DNA from: Pseudomonas fluorescens
GTDB taxonomy: Bacteria; Pseudomonadota; Gammaproteobacteria; Pseudomonadales; Pseudomonadaceae
Assembly: GCF_902497785.1 (NCBI RefSeq)
Contig: NZ_CABVHK010000020.1
Location: 88,209 to 152,208 of the forward strand
DNA length: 64,000 nucleotides
Reading direction: 5' to 3'
The position numbers were made by a program, and so were the translations under genes. Below, in pieces: positions 34,092 to 43,542 of this stretch (positions within the stretch are counted from its first letter, which is position 1; each line of letters begins with the position of its first letter). The notes below the pieces were generated by a model. It worked only from the letters and a program-made list of their open reading frames with translations, ran no database searches and was not told where the DNA came from.

Positions 34092-35549
34092 TTATTGAAA
34101 ACCGGTGCGCAAATCTCCTTCCCGTGCCAGAAACCGCCCTTCTCTCCTGCCGTTCGCCTGGCCTTCGCTGTAACTCAGTACGCCGTTAATCCACACCCCG
34201 TCGATCCCTTCCGCAGCCCGTTGCGGATCATTGAAATCCGCAACATCGCGAATGGTGTCCGGGTTGAACAACACCAGGTCCGCCCAATGCCCTTCACGGA
34301 TTTCACCCCTTTCCTTCAAGCCGAATCGCGCCGCCGAAAGTCCGGTCATCTTGTGTACTGCCGTGTGCAGCGGAAACAGCCCGACGTCGCGACTGAAATG
34401 CCCAAGCACCCGTGGGAAAGCGCCCCACAAGCGCGGATGTGGGAACGGGTCTTCCGGCAATCCGTCAGAACCCACCATCGATAGCGGATGCGCGAGGATT
34501 TTTCGCACATCGTTTTCATCCATTCCGTAGTACACCGCCCCAGCCGGTTGCAGTCGGCGCGCGGCATCAAGCAACGGCACGCCCCATTCGGCGGCGATGT
34601 CGATCAGGTCGCGACCGCCCAACTCAGGGTGTGGCGTCGACCAGGTAATGGTGATGCGATGGGCGTCGGTGACTTGCTTGAGGTCCAGGGTCGAAGAGCT
34701 CGCCGCGTAGGGATAGCAATCGCAGCCCACCGGGTGGGTTTTCGCGGCTTCTTCCAGAGACGCCAAGAGTTGCGGACTGCGCCCCCAGTTACCGGCGCCG
34801 GCACATTTTAGGTGGGAAATGATCACCGGGGACTTCGCATGACGGCCGATGCTGAACGCCTCGTCCATGGCCTCCAGCACCGGCTCGAATTCGCTTCGCA
34901 GATGCGTGGTGTACACCGCGCCGAACGCGGTCAGTTCTTCGGTCAGTTGCATCACTTCATCGGTAGACGCCGAGAACGCGCTGGCGTAGGCCAGGCCTGT
35001 GGATAAACCCAAGGCGCCGGCTTCAAGACTCTCGCGCAGTTGCTCGCGCATCGCGCGGATCTCATCCGCTGTCGCGGTGCGAAAAAGATCGTCGAGGTGA
35101 TTGCTGCGCAACGCGGTATGCCCGACCAATGCAGCGACGTTCAGCGTGGTGTTGGCCGCTTCGACCGCCGCGCGGTAATCGCTGAAGGTCGGGTAAACAA
35201 ACGCCGCCGAGGTGCCGAGCAGGTTCATCGGGTCCGGTGGGTCGCCCTTCAAACTCACCGGGGACGCACTGATCCCGCAGTTGCCGACGATCACCGTGGT
35301 CACGCCCTGGCTGAGTTTGGGCAGCATCTGGGGCTGGCGGATCACCACGGTGTCGTCGTGGGTGTGCACGTCGATAAAACCCGGCGCCAATACTCGACCG
35401 GCAGCGTCGATTTCTTCGGTGGCGGTGGCGTCGTGCAGGTCGCCGATACGCTCGATGCGGCCGTGCAGAATCGCCACGTCGGCGGGGTAACCGGGGGCGT
35501 TGCTGCCGTCGATGATCAGGGCGTTGCGAATCAGCGTGTCGTACATCAT
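34092..35549 (-). CDS. N-acyl-D-amino-acid deacylase (D-aminoacylase)
   Basis: A 485-residue amidohydrolase that releases D-amino acids from N-acyl forms. The metal-site motif GFIDVHTHDD, the zinc-ligand cysteine in VIVGNCGISASP, the SHLKCAGAGNWG segment and MVGSDGLPEDPFPHPRLWG with its aspartate are characteristic. The start at 35549 is preceded by GGGAG; the 88 upstream codons of the frame are a shadow of the rpiR-type gene. One base separates it from that regulator's stop. Operon partners (RpiR regulator and GntP permease) suggest a D-amino-acid or muropeptide-derived substrate. Confidence 0.92.
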   Translation of the reverse strand: MMYDTLIRNALIIDGSNAPGYPADVAILHGRIERIGDLHDATATEEIDAAGRVLAPGFIDVHTHDDTVVIRQPQMLPKLSQGVTTVIVGNCGISASPVSLKGDPPDPMNLLGTSAAFVYPTFSDYRAAVEAANTTLNVAALVGHTALRSNHLDDLFRTATADEIRAMREQLRESLEAGALGLSTGLAYASAFSASTDEVMQLTEELTAFGAVYTTHLRSEFEPVLEAMDEAFSIGRHAKSPVIISHLKCAGAGNWGRSPQLLASLEEAAKTHPVGCDCYPYAASSSTLDLKQVTDAHRITITWSTPHPELGGRDLIDIAAEWGVPLLDAARRLQPAGAVYYGMDENDVRKILAHPLSMVGSDGLPEDPFPHPRLWGAFPRVLGHFSRDVGLFPLHTAVHKMTGLSAARFGLKERGEIREGHWADLVLFNPDTIRDVADFNDPQRAAEGIDGVWINGVLSYSEGQANGRREGRFLAREGDLRTGFQ

Positions 35550-35550
35550 G

Positions 35551-36411
35551 TCAGTCTCCCAGCGGCAAGTGATCGTCGCCGCCGCGGTAGTCGTCGAGGG
35601 CGAGTTTGATCCGCCGCAGACGTTCTTGATTGTCTTCAGGATTGGCCAGCGCCAGCTCGGTGGCAAGCACATCGATGGCCAGCAGCATGCCGTAGCGGGC
35701 CGCCGTGGGTTTGTAGATGAAGGAAGTTTCGACACCTTGCAGCGGCAGCAGCACATCGGCCAGTTGCGCCAGCGGCGAGTCGGCCCGGGTGATCGCCAGA
35801 ATGCGCGCGCCATAGCTGCGCGCCAGCTCGATGGCTTCGAGCAGTTCGGGGGTGATGCCGGTCAGCGAGCAAGCAATCACCACGTGTTCGGCGCCGAGGC
35901 TGGCGGCGGTGACGCGCATCATCACCGGGTCGTGGCACGCTGAAATCGGGTAGCCGAAACGCACCAGCCGCACTTGCAGTTCGTCGCTGCACAGGGTCGA
36001 GCAACCGCCCATGCCGAACGCATGGATCATCCGCGCCTTGCCGAGCAATTTCACCGCATCGGCAAAACGCGACTCGTCGAACGCCGACAAATGCTGGCGC
36101 AAGGTCGACTCGATATCACCCACGATCTGCCCGTAGAACGCCGACTGCTCGGGCGTGCCCGCCGGGTCGAGAAAGCGACTGCCGACGCCGCTGGCCTGAG
36201 CCAGTTGCAGGCGAAGATCACGCAGGTCGCGACAACCCACGGTGCGGGCAAAACGCGACAGCGTGGCGGTGCTGACTTCGGCTCTCAGCGCCAGCTCATC
36301 AAGGCTGGCGGCGGAGGCAAATCCTACGTCGTCGAGCATCAGACGTGCGATGCGTCCTTCGCCGGCGCTGAAGGAATCCTGACGGGCGCGGATCTGGTAG
36401 AGGATGTCCAT
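35551..36411 (-). CDS. RpiR/MurR-family transcriptional regulator
   Basis: A 286-residue regulator with an N-terminal HTH_6 domain (ASLDELALRAEVSTATLSRF, residues about 35-54) and a C-terminal SIS sugar-isomerase-like sensor domain (RMIHAFGMGGCSTLCSDELQ; VVIACSLTGITPELLEAIEL). Such regulators sense phosphosugars or amino-sugar acids. Lying between the transporter and the deacylase in one run, it probably controls them. Confidence 0.9.
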   Translation of the reverse strand: MDILYQIRARQDSFSAGEGRIARLMLDDVGFASAASLDELALRAEVSTATLSRFARTVGCRDLRDLRLQLAQASGVGSRFLDPAGTPEQSAFYGQIVGDIESTLRQHLSAFDESRFADAVKLLGKARMIHAFGMGGCSTLCSDELQVRLVRFGYPISACHDPVMMRVTAASLGAEHVVIACSLTGITPELLEAIELARSYGARILAITRADSPLAQLADVLLPLQGVETSFIYKPTAARYGMLLAIDVLATELALANPEDNQERLRRIKLALDDYRGGDDHLPLGD

Positions 36412-36427
36412 GGCAGGCGGCTCCGGT

Positions 36428-37777
36428 TTAAATCAGGTAAGAAAGACCTACAGTCAGTGCGAAAGCGACCACCGAAATAATGGTCTCGAGCACGGTCCAG
36501 GTCTTGAAGGTCTGGGTGACGGTCATGTTGAAGTATTCCTTGATCAACCAGAAACCGCCGTCATTGACGTGGGAAAAGATAACCGACCCGGCGCCGGTCG
36601 CCAGCACCAGCAACTCCGGATGCGGATACCCCAGACCAATGGCCACCGGCGCGACAATCCCCGAGGCCGTGGTCATGGCCACCGTGGCCGAGCCGGTGGC
36701 GATCCTCATCAGCGCGGCAAACAGCCAGCCCATGATCAGCGGCGACAGGTGAAATTCATGGGCCAGGCTGACGATTTGATCGGTGACGCCGGCGTCCACC
36801 AGAATCCGGTTCAAGCCGCCACCGGCGCCGACCAGCAAGGTGATGCTGGCGGTCGGCGCCAGGCATTCGTTGGTGAACTTGAGGATCGATTCGCGGTTGA
36901 AGCCCTGGGCGATGCCCAGGGTCCAGAAGCTCAGCAGGGTCGCCAGCAGCAAGGCGATCACCGAGTTGCCGATGAACAACAGGAACTGATTGAACCCGGT
37001 GCCCGGCGTGGAAATCAGGTTGGCCCAGCCGCCGATCAGCATCAGCACCACCGGCAACAGAATGGTCGCCATGGTGATACCGAAACCCGGCAGGCGGTCG
37101 CGCGGTTCGCGGTCGAGGAACTGGCGTTCCAGCGGGTTTTCCGCCGGCAGTTGAATGCGCGGCACGATGAACTTGGCGTACAGCGGACCGGCGATGATCG
37201 CGGTTGGAATACCGATCAGAATCGCGTACAGCAAGGTCTGCCCGACCGACGCGTGATACACCTGCACCGCCAGCATCGCCGCCGGGTGCGGCGGCACCAG
37301 CGCATGTACCACCGACAGCCCGGCAACCATCGGCAAACCGACCATCAGGATCGACACGCCGACACGGCGGGCCACGGTAAACGCGATCGGCACCAGCAAC
37401 ACAAAACCGACTTCGAAAAACAGCGGCAGCCCGACCAGGAACGCGATGCAGACCATCGCCCAGTGCGCGTTTTTCTCGCCGAAACGGTCGATCAGGGTCC
37501 GCGCCACCTGCTCGGCGCCGCCGGACTCAGCCATCATCTTGCCGAGCATCGTGCCCAGCGCTACCACCAGCGCAATGTGCCCCAAGGTCTTGCCGACCCC
37601 GGCCTCGTAAGCGCCGACCACCCCCGACGGCGGCATGCCGGCCAGCAGCGCCAGGCCGATGGACACCAGGGTGATCACGATGAAGGGATTGAGTCGGTAA
37701 CGGGCGATCAGGACGATCAGCGCAATGATGGCGATGGCGGCATACACCAGCAGCCAATAGCCGAAGGACAGGGTCAT
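36428..37777 (-). CDS. GntP-family gluconate/organic-acid:H+ symporter
   Basis: A 449-residue permease with about 12-13 hydrophobic helices. Family motifs are visible: VSIGLALLAGMPPSGVVGAY at the start, GLPLFFEVGFVLLVPIAFTV, VHALVPPHPAAMLAVQVYHA, and a C-terminal SVIFSHVNDGGFWLIKEYFN. The ATG at 37777 has GAGGAG upstream; the frame's upstream 24 codons are not needed. In this cluster it may import N-acyl-D-amino acids or a sugar acid rather than gluconate. Confidence 0.9.
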   Translation of the reverse strand: MTLSFGYWLLVYAAIAIIALIVLIARYRLNPFIVITLVSIGLALLAGMPPSGVVGAYEAGVGKTLGHIALVVALGTMLGKMMAESGGAEQVARTLIDRFGEKNAHWAMVCIAFLVGLPLFFEVGFVLLVPIAFTVARRVGVSILMVGLPMVAGLSVVHALVPPHPAAMLAVQVYHASVGQTLLYAILIGIPTAIIAGPLYAKFIVPRIQLPAENPLERQFLDREPRDRLPGFGITMATILLPVVLMLIGGWANLISTPGTGFNQFLLFIGNSVIALLLATLLSFWTLGIAQGFNRESILKFTNECLAPTASITLLVGAGGGLNRILVDAGVTDQIVSLAHEFHLSPLIMGWLFAALMRIATGSATVAMTTASGIVAPVAIGLGYPHPELLVLATGAGSVIFSHVNDGGFWLIKEYFNMTVTQTFKTWTVLETIISVVAFALTVGLSYLI

Positions 37778-37950
37778 GCGGTACTCCTCGAAAGGGTCAC
37801 GTCGAATGGATTGTGAAACTCTTAAAACATTTCGAGAGGTGATTTTCAAACGAGGTGAAAGTTATTTTCGTGCAGGGGTAAGGGATGTCGCGGAGAGATA
37901 TGCGGGGTCGGTCTTTATGAAAACCAGGCAGGTGGATTTTCATCCGCTTC

Positions 37951-38052
37951 CCTGTGGGAGCGAGCCTGCTCGCGATGGACGTCAACGATAAGCTGGGATT
38001 CTGACACCCCGTGGCGTTCTCGGGTCCATCGCGAGCGAGCTCGCTCCTACAG
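37951..38052. repeat. REPIN, class 1
   Basis: Inverse REP pair CCTGTGGGAGCGAGCCTGCT ... GCGAGCGAGCTCGCTCCTAC, about 100 bp overall, between the GntP permease and the SulP transporter. Right arm carries several changes from the consensus. Confidence 0.75.
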
Positions 38053-38065
38053 GAATTGGCGTGCG

Positions 38066-39511
38066 TCAGTCGTGAGCGACCCGTGCGCGCTTGAGCAGTT
38101 TCTTACAGCGTTCAGACAAATGCAGCACACGCAAATGCTTGCCGGCCTTGGCGTAGCGCTCACGCAGGGTCTTGAGCGCGGCGATGGCCGAATAGTCGAC
38201 GAAGCTCAAGTGACGACAGTCAATCGTCACCACGTCCGGGTCATTGGCCGGATCGAACTGGTTGAGAAAGGGAGCCGTCGAGGCAAAGAACAGCGTGCCA
38301 TGCAGCAGATAAAGCTTGCTGCCGTCGGTTTCAAGGTGACTGTCGGCATACAACTCGCGGGCCTGTTGCCAGGCAAAGTTGAGCGCCGCGATGATGATCC
38401 CGCACAGCACGGCGGTGGCGAGGTCGGTGAAGACAGTAATCACCGTCACCGCGACGATCACCAGCACGTCGTTCAGCGGCACCTTGTTCACCACCCGCAG
38501 CGACGCCCAGGCGAAAGTTTGCTGCGACACCACGAACATCACCCCGACCAGAGCGGCCAGTGGAATGCGCTCGATCAGTGGCGACAAGAACAGGATGAAC
38601 AGCAGAATCAGCACACCGGCGACCACGCCGGACAGTCGCCCACGACCACCCGAGCTGAGGTTGATCACGGTCTGCCCGATCATCGCGCAGCCGCCCATGC
38701 CACCAAACACACCGGACACCATATTGGCCGCACCCAGCGCCACGCACTCGCGGTCCGGAAAACCACGGCTCTCGGTGATTTCATCGGTGAGGTTCAGGGT
38801 CAGCAGGGTTTCCAGCAGACCGACCAAAGCCATCAGGATCGCGTAGGGCGCGATGATGCGCAGAGTGTCCAGCGTCCACGGAATGTCTGGCAATGCAAAC
38901 GTCGGCAAGCCACCGGCAATGTGCGCCATGTCGCCCAATGTGCGAGTTGGCAGCCCGAGCAGATACACCGCCAGACCCACGCCAAGAATCGCCACCAGCG
39001 CCGGTGGCACGGCGCGGGTCAGGCGCGGCAGCAGGTAGACAATCGCCATCGTCAGCGCCACCAGCCCGGTCATCACATACAACGGCGTGCCGCTGAGCCA
39101 GGCGTCGCCGCTCTTGAAGTGTTCGAGTTGCGCCAGCGCAATGATGATCGCCAAGCCGTTGACGAAGCCGAGCATCACCGGGTGCGGCACCATCCGCACC
39201 AGCTTGCCCAGCTTCAGCAAGCCGAACGCGAGCATGATCAAACCGCCCAGCAACACGGTCGCGAGCAGATACTGCACCCCGTGCTGCACCACCAGCGCAA
39301 CGATCACCACGGCCATCGACCCGGCCGCACCGGAGACCATGCCCGGCCGCCCGCCGAACAATGCAGTCAGGGTGCAGATGATGAATGCGCCGTAGAGCCC
39401 CATCAACGGGTTGAGATGGGCCACCAGCGCGAAGGCGATGCATTCGGGCAACAGGGCAAAGGACGTGGTGAGTCCGGCCAGGACATCGGCGCGCAGACGT
39501 TTTGGTTTCAT
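38066..39511 (-). CDS. SulP-family anion transporter with STAS domain
   Basis: A 481-residue transporter: a membrane part of about 10-14 helices (DVLAGLTTSFALLPECIAFA, GGRPGMVSGAAGSMAVVIVA, GGMGGCAMIGQTVINLSSGG) followed by a C-terminal STAS domain (PDVVTIDCRHLSFVDYSAIA). The family carries sulfate, bicarbonate or dicarboxylates. The sequence is close to the bicarbonate/unknown-substrate group rather than a defined sulfate permease; substrate uncertain. The start at 39511 (MKPKRLRADV) is chosen by family alignment; a non-ATG start five codons upstream is possible. Confidence 0.9.
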   Translation of the reverse strand: MKPKRLRADVLAGLTTSFALLPECIAFALVAHLNPLMGLYGAFIICTLTALFGGRPGMVSGAAGSMAVVIVALVVQHGVQYLLATVLLGGLIMLAFGLLKLGKLVRMVPHPVMLGFVNGLAIIIALAQLEHFKSGDAWLSGTPLYVMTGLVALTMAIVYLLPRLTRAVPPALVAILGVGLAVYLLGLPTRTLGDMAHIAGGLPTFALPDIPWTLDTLRIIAPYAILMALVGLLETLLTLNLTDEITESRGFPDRECVALGAANMVSGVFGGMGGCAMIGQTVINLSSGGRGRLSGVVAGVLILLFILFLSPLIERIPLAALVGVMFVVSQQTFAWASLRVVNKVPLNDVLVIVAVTVITVFTDLATAVLCGIIIAALNFAWQQARELYADSHLETDGSKLYLLHGTLFFASTAPFLNQFDPANDPDVVTIDCRHLSFVDYSAIAALKTLRERYAKAGKHLRVLHLSERCKKLLKRARVAHD

Positions 39512-39593
39512 GGGGGACCGGAGCAACTGGGAAAGAGGGGGCGGATGTTACGGAATTGAGGGCGGCCCGGCCAGTTGCCGGGACGCTCAAAAA

Positions 39594-39687
39594 GCAATCG
39601 CGGGCAAGCCCGCTCCCACAGGTTTAATGTCGTTCGCCAATTTAGTGACCGACAAAAATCCTGTGGGAGCGGGCTTGCCCGCGAAGA
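39594..39687. repeat. REPIN, class 1 variant (GGGC type)
   Basis: Inverse pair AATCGCGGGCAAGCCCGCTC ... GAGCGGGCTTGCCCGCGAAG. The core GGGCAAGCCCGC distinguishes it from GAGCAGGCTCGC REPs in the same window. It lies in the gap between the SulP gene and the epimerase gene. Confidence 0.8.
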
Positions 39688-39711
39688 ACGATGACGCGGT
39701 TTTTAGTGAAC

Positions 39712-40605
39712 TCAAACCATCTCGTCGCGAATCCACTCAACCACCGAACTGCGCTTCGGCACCCAGCCCAGCAATTCACGCGCATGCTTGCCGCGCACCC
39801 GGCTGTTGGAACCCAAACCATAGTTGGCCATTTCATAACCCCACTCGGCTTCGGCGTCTTTGAGCGGCCAGTCTTGCGGCTCACCCAGATTCAACGCCTG
39901 AGCAATCGCCATGGTCATTTCAATGAATGACGCCTCACCGCTTTCAACAAAGTAGAACGTGCCCGGTACGTTTTTTGTCAGCGCCAGCAGGTACAGCGAG
40001 ACCACGTCTTCGATGTGCACGTTGGACCAGATGTTCTGGCCGGTGCCGACATGGCGAACCACCCCGCTTTTACGCGCCTGTTTCAGCAAGCGCGGCAGTT
40101 GCACGCTGTCGCGACTGACACCCAGGCTGTGACCGTAAATCAGCGTGTTGCAGATCACGGCCGAGTTCACGCCGTCCTTCGCGGCGGCCAGGATCAGGTT
40201 ATCGATGGCCACCCGCGCAGCTTTGTCGACGGTCGGTTCCGGCAGCGTGTCTTCGTAATAGAGGACGTCGCTGGATTTGCCGCCGGACGCGTCACCGACG
40301 ATGCTCGAACCGCTGGTGTGCAGGAACACTTTGTTGGAACCGCGCAACGCATCAAGCAACGCCTCCACCGCGCCGCGATGGTCGCTGCTGGCGGCGTTGA
40401 TCACGGCGTCGGCCGCACGGGCCTGGTCGGCGAGCAGTGCGCTATCGTCAAGCGTGCCGATCACCGGGGAAATACCCAGAGCGCTCAATTCATTGGCTTG
40501 TTCGGTGCTGCGCACCAGACCGGTGACGTTGTGGCCAGCGCGGACCAGACCGGTGGCGATGGAACCACCGATGAAACCAGCGGCGCCGGTGATGAATACG
40601 TTCAT
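39712..40605 (-). CDS. NAD-dependent epimerase/dehydratase family (extended SDR) protein
   Basis: A 297-residue SDR. Cofactor motif TGAAGFIGG lies at residues 7-15; the usual YxxxK is not in the classical position, so catalysis may be atypical. Other features: TSGSSIVGDASGGKSSDVLY, NTLIYGHSLGVSRDSVQLPR. The ATG at 40605 has GGGAG upstream; 26 codons of upstream frame are not needed. A LysR gene lies about 100 bp upstream on the same strand. Substrate unknown. Confidence 0.83.
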   Translation of the reverse strand: MNVFITGAAGFIGGSIATGLVRAGHNVTGLVRSTEQANELSALGISPVIGTLDDSALLADQARAADAVINAASSDHRGAVEALLDALRGSNKVFLHTSGSSIVGDASGGKSSDVLYYEDTLPEPTVDKAARVAIDNLILAAAKDGVNSAVICNTLIYGHSLGVSRDSVQLPRLLKQARKSGVVRHVGTGQNIWSNVHIEDVVSLYLLALTKNVPGTFYFVESGEASFIEMTMAIAQALNLGEPQDWPLKDAEAEWGYEMANYGLGSNSRVRGKHARELLGWVPKRSSVVEWIRDEMV

Positions 40606-40708
40606 GGAGAATCTCCCTGCGTGGGTAAGTGATGCAACGAGTATCAAGCAGTCATCACCGACGAAAAATCCCCGTTGGCCCAATTCACTCTTGCGCAGGG
40701 ATCACGAA

Positions 40709-41620
40709 TCAGCCGCTGAAATCCGCATTCGCGTAAACCGTCAACTTGCTCTGGATAAAATCCAGAAAACACTGAATGCGCAGGGCCAGTTGCGAGTTGC
40801 GGTAGTACACCGCGTTGATTGGCTGGCGATAGCCGCTGTTGAAATCCGCCAGCAGCACTTTCAGGCGCCCGGCGCGGATGTCTTCGATGGTCATGAAATG
40901 CGACAGGCTGGCAATGCCCTGGCCTTCCAGCGCCAGGTGCCGGATCGTTTCACCGCTGGACGCGCTGATCGAAGCCTGGATCGGCCAGCGATCACCGTGC
41001 ACGTAGCGCAGCGGCCATTGGTTGAGGCCTTCGTTGTGGGTAAAACCCAGCAGCGCGTGCCCGCTCAGTTCCTCGACCACCCTCGGCGTGCCGTACCGCT
41101 CCAGGTACGCCGGGCTGGCGACAATGTGCAGCGGGCTGCAACCCAGCGAACGGGCGTGCAACGTGGAGTCGGCCAGCGTACCGATGCGAATGGCGATATC
41201 GGTGCTCTGTTCGAGCAGGTCGATGATCAGGTCGTTGCTGTTGAGTTCCAGTTGAATGTCCGGGTAGAGCCGGCGGAATTCGTCGATGTGCGGCACGATG
41301 GCGTGCAGCATGAACGGCGCGGCGGCGTTGATGCGCAAACGCCCGGACGGGGTTTGCTGGCGTGAGGACAGGCGTTCTTCGAGCTCGTCCATTTGATCGA
41401 GAATCCGCTTGGCGTGCTCGAAGAAGTACTTGCCCTCCTCCGTCAGGTCCATGCGTCGCGTGGTGCGGTTGATCAGCGTGGTATCAAGCTTGGCCTCCAG
41501 GCGCGACAGCGTGCGGCTGACCGCTGAAGGCGTCTGCCCGACCTGTTCAGCCGCCGCCGAAATCGACCCGCATTCAATCACGCAGACGAAAATCTGCAAC
41601 TCATCGGATCTGGCTTTCAC
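40709..41620 (-). CDS. LysR-family transcriptional regulator 1
   Basis: A 303-residue LysR regulator from a GTG at 41620 with AGAGGA upstream; the longer open frame upstream runs into the REPIN. HTH: GSISAAAEQVGQTPSAVSRT (about residues 19-38), then LSRLEAKLDTTLINRTTRRM. The rest is a type-2 periplasmic-binding-like effector domain. It may regulate the downstream SDR gene or the mdaB gene upstream; neither can be decided from sequence. Confidence 0.92.
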   Translation of the reverse strand: MKARSDELQIFVCVIECGSISAAAEQVGQTPSAVSRTLSRLEAKLDTTLINRTTRRMDLTEEGKYFFEHAKRILDQMDELEERLSSRQQTPSGRLRINAAAPFMLHAIVPHIDEFRRLYPDIQLELNSNDLIIDLLEQSTDIAIRIGTLADSTLHARSLGCSPLHIVASPAYLERYGTPRVVEELSGHALLGFTHNEGLNQWPLRYVHGDRWPIQASISASSGETIRHLALEGQGIASLSHFMTIEDIRAGRLKVLLADFNSGYRQPINAVYYRNSQLALRIQCFLDFIQSKLTVYANADFSG

Positions 41621-41660
41621 GGGTGTCCTCTTTCGCGAATCGGCGTGGCATGAGTCGCCA

Positions 41661-41732
41661 GGATCGCAGCCTTCGGCAGCTCCTACCTGTTTTGGCGAAC
41701 ACCTGTAGGAGCTGCCGAAGGCTGCGATCTTT
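41661..41732. repeat. REPIN, class 2
   Basis: Inverse pair GATCGCAGCCTTCGGCAGCT ... AGCTGCCGAAGGCTGCGATC, arms of about 27 bases, between the mdaB stop and the LysR start. Same class as the elements at 34003 and 44894. Confidence 0.83.
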
Positions 41733-41765
41733 CCGGCCGTTGCGACGGATAGTAGCCGCAAACGT

Positions 41766-42356
41766 TTATACCGGCAGACCAAACACCTCAGTCAAATGCT
41801 GTTCATAGCGCACCACATCCGCTTCGATGTTCGGGCGTTTCATCACGTCAACGCACAGGAAGGTCGGCAGGCCGGTCATGCCGATGAATTCGTTGGCCTT
41901 GTGAAACGGGAAGTACACCGCGTCCACGCCCTTGGCTTCGAAGAAGTCGGTGGGGTCGTCGAAGGCCTGCTGCGGCGCGTTCCAGGTCAGCGACAGCATG
42001 TATTGCTTGCCCTGTACCAAACCACCGCTGCCGTACTTTTGCGAAGCATCCGAGCGGGTGCGGCCGTCGCTGGCATACAGGCTGCCATGGCCTTCGGTGA
42101 ACACCTCGTCGATGTATTTCTTCACGGTCCACGGGGCGCCCATCCACCAGCCGGGCATTTGATAAATGATCACGTCGGCCCACAGAAATTTGGCGACCTC
42201 ATCGGCGACGTCGTAACCCTCGTCGATGAACGTGGTTTTCACGTCAACGCCACCGCGATCCAGCACGCTCAGCGCGGCTTCGTGCAGGGTGGCGTTATAG
42301 CGGCCATCGGAGTGAGCAAACTTTTTACCGCCATTGAGCAACAGGACTTTTTTCAT
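41766..42356 (-). CDS. mdaB: MdaB-type NADPH:quinone oxidoreductase
   Basis: A 196-residue flavodoxin-fold NAD(P)H dehydrogenase that reduces quinones by two electrons. Motifs: KKVLLLNGGKKFAHSDGRYN at the start, then YQMPGWWMGAPWTVKKYIDE, FTEGHGSLYASDGRTRSDAS and YGSGGLVQGKQYMLSLTWNA, all typical of MdaB. Start at 42356 (MKKVLLLNGG) with GAG upstream. Protects against quinone and oxidative stress. The adjacent LysR gene is a candidate regulator. Confidence 0.92.
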   Translation of the reverse strand: MKKVLLLNGGKKFAHSDGRYNATLHEAALSVLDRGGVDVKTTFIDEGYDVADEVAKFLWADVIIYQMPGWWMGAPWTVKKYIDEVFTEGHGSLYASDGRTRSDASQKYGSGGLVQGKQYMLSLTWNAPQQAFDDPTDFFEAKGVDAVYFPFHKANEFIGMTGLPTFLCVDVMKRPNIEADVVRYEQHLTEVFGLPV

Positions 42357-42543
42357 GGAAATCTCGCAAGGGTCAGAATCTGGATGGCGGCAGATTAACG
42401 ACCGGCCTCGCGCGGAGTAAGCCATGAATACGCAAAATACATTTGATCTATACGCACGAATAGACAGTCGATTGTTGCCATAGACTTGCGTCCACTGTGC
42501 AGTTGAGGAGGTTTTTGCCTCGAGATGATCAGCCCGTCATCCG

Positions 42544-43308
42544 CTACCCGCTGACCAGCAAGTGGCCGCCGAGTAAACCGAGGCCGATGAAGAACACGCG
42601 TTTGAACAGCACGGCGCTGATCCGCTGGCGCAGCCACTGCCCGAGCAACATACCGAGGACCGCCGGAATCAGCGCCAGCATTGAAGCACTCAACTCGCCA
42701 CCGCCCAGCGAGCCGCGCCATAACAGACCGGCGGCGAGTGCGAGGGTCGACACGGTGAACGACAGGCCCAGCGCCTGCACCAGTTCATCCTTGCTCAAAC
42801 CCAGCGCTTGCAGGTACGGCACCGCTGGAATCACGAACACGCCGGTGGCGGAAGTGATGATGCCGGTCAACACGCCACATAACGGACCGAGCCAACCCTC
42901 GTTCTGCTCGCTGACGCGTAAGGTCGGCAGGAACAGCCCGCTCAGCGCGTAGATCAACAACGCCGCGCCCAAACCCCGCACCACCCAATGCCCGCCCGCC
43001 ATGCCGAGCCACACCGTGCCGGCGCCGGTGCCGAGGAAGATCGCCAGTAGCATCGGCCACAGCCGTTTGGCCAGCCCGCGCAAATGCCCGCCGAATGCCA
43101 GTTGCCAGACATTGGTCACGGTCGCGGGAATGATCAGTAACGCCGCAGCCTGCGACGGCGCCATAGCCAGACCGAGCAGGCCCATGGCGATGGTCGGCAG
43201 GCCGAGGCCGATAACGCCTTTGATCATGCCGGCCAGCAGGAAGGTGGCGATGACCATCAGGGACAGGGCAAGCCCGAGGTTTTGGTAGAACGCGGCGAGT
43301 GAATTCAT
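42544..43308 (-). CDS. TauE/SafE-family membrane permease
   Basis: A 254-residue membrane protein with about eight helices: SLMVIATFLLAGMIKGVIGL (the conserved N-terminal repeat), TVTNVWQLAFGGHLRGLAKR, CGVLTGIITSATGVFVIPAV (second repeat with its G-x2-T motif) and a final VFFIGLGLLGGHLLV. The family exports sulfite, sulfonates or related anions. The long open frame further upstream is a shadow. It is divergent from a LysR gene, its probable regulator, across a long inverted repeat. Confidence 0.88.
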   Translation of the reverse strand: MNSLAAFYQNLGLALSLMVIATFLLAGMIKGVIGLGLPTIAMGLLGLAMAPSQAAALLIIPATVTNVWQLAFGGHLRGLAKRLWPMLLAIFLGTGAGTVWLGMAGGHWVVRGLGAALLIYALSGLFLPTLRVSEQNEGWLGPLCGVLTGIITSATGVFVIPAVPYLQALGLSKDELVQALGLSFTVSTLALAAGLLWRGSLGGGELSASMLALIPAVLGMLLGQWLRQRISAVLFKRVFFIGLGLLGGHLLVSG

Positions 43309-43404
43309 GGGGTCATTCTGGGGCTGGATTGGCCTGGTGAAAATCTGCCATATACTGAGGGTGCCTCTTGTTTGGCAATAGGCTGACAACTTTGTCGTTT
43401 TGAC

Positions 43405-43511
43405 GGACGCTTCGTCGGAACGCCGCCCGGAGCCGGCTCGCTCCCACATTTGGAATGCATTCCCCTGTGGGAGCGAGCCTGCTCCGGGCGGCGTTCCGAC
43501 GAAGGCGTCCG
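43405..43511. repeat. Long near-perfect inverted repeat, hybrid REP element
   Basis: Arms of about 44 bases: left 43405-43448, right 43466-43511, with one mismatch and one inserted base, around a 17-base spacer. The inner parts are class-1 REP sequence (GGCTCGCTCCCACA), the outer parts carry TTCGTCGGAACGCCGCCC, also present in the element at 29533. It fills the divergent promoter region between the TauE gene and its LysR neighbour. Confidence 0.85.
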
Positions 43512-43542
43512 CCCAGACAACACTTACTTGAAGACTGGTGTA

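Noticed and set aside
38072..39559. 495-codon plus-strand frame opposite the SulP gene, and similar long antisense frames at 36404-37816, 45244-47568 and 23237-24469
   Set aside because: Each mirrors a well-supported gene and has biased, low-complexity composition typical of GC-rich shadow frames.
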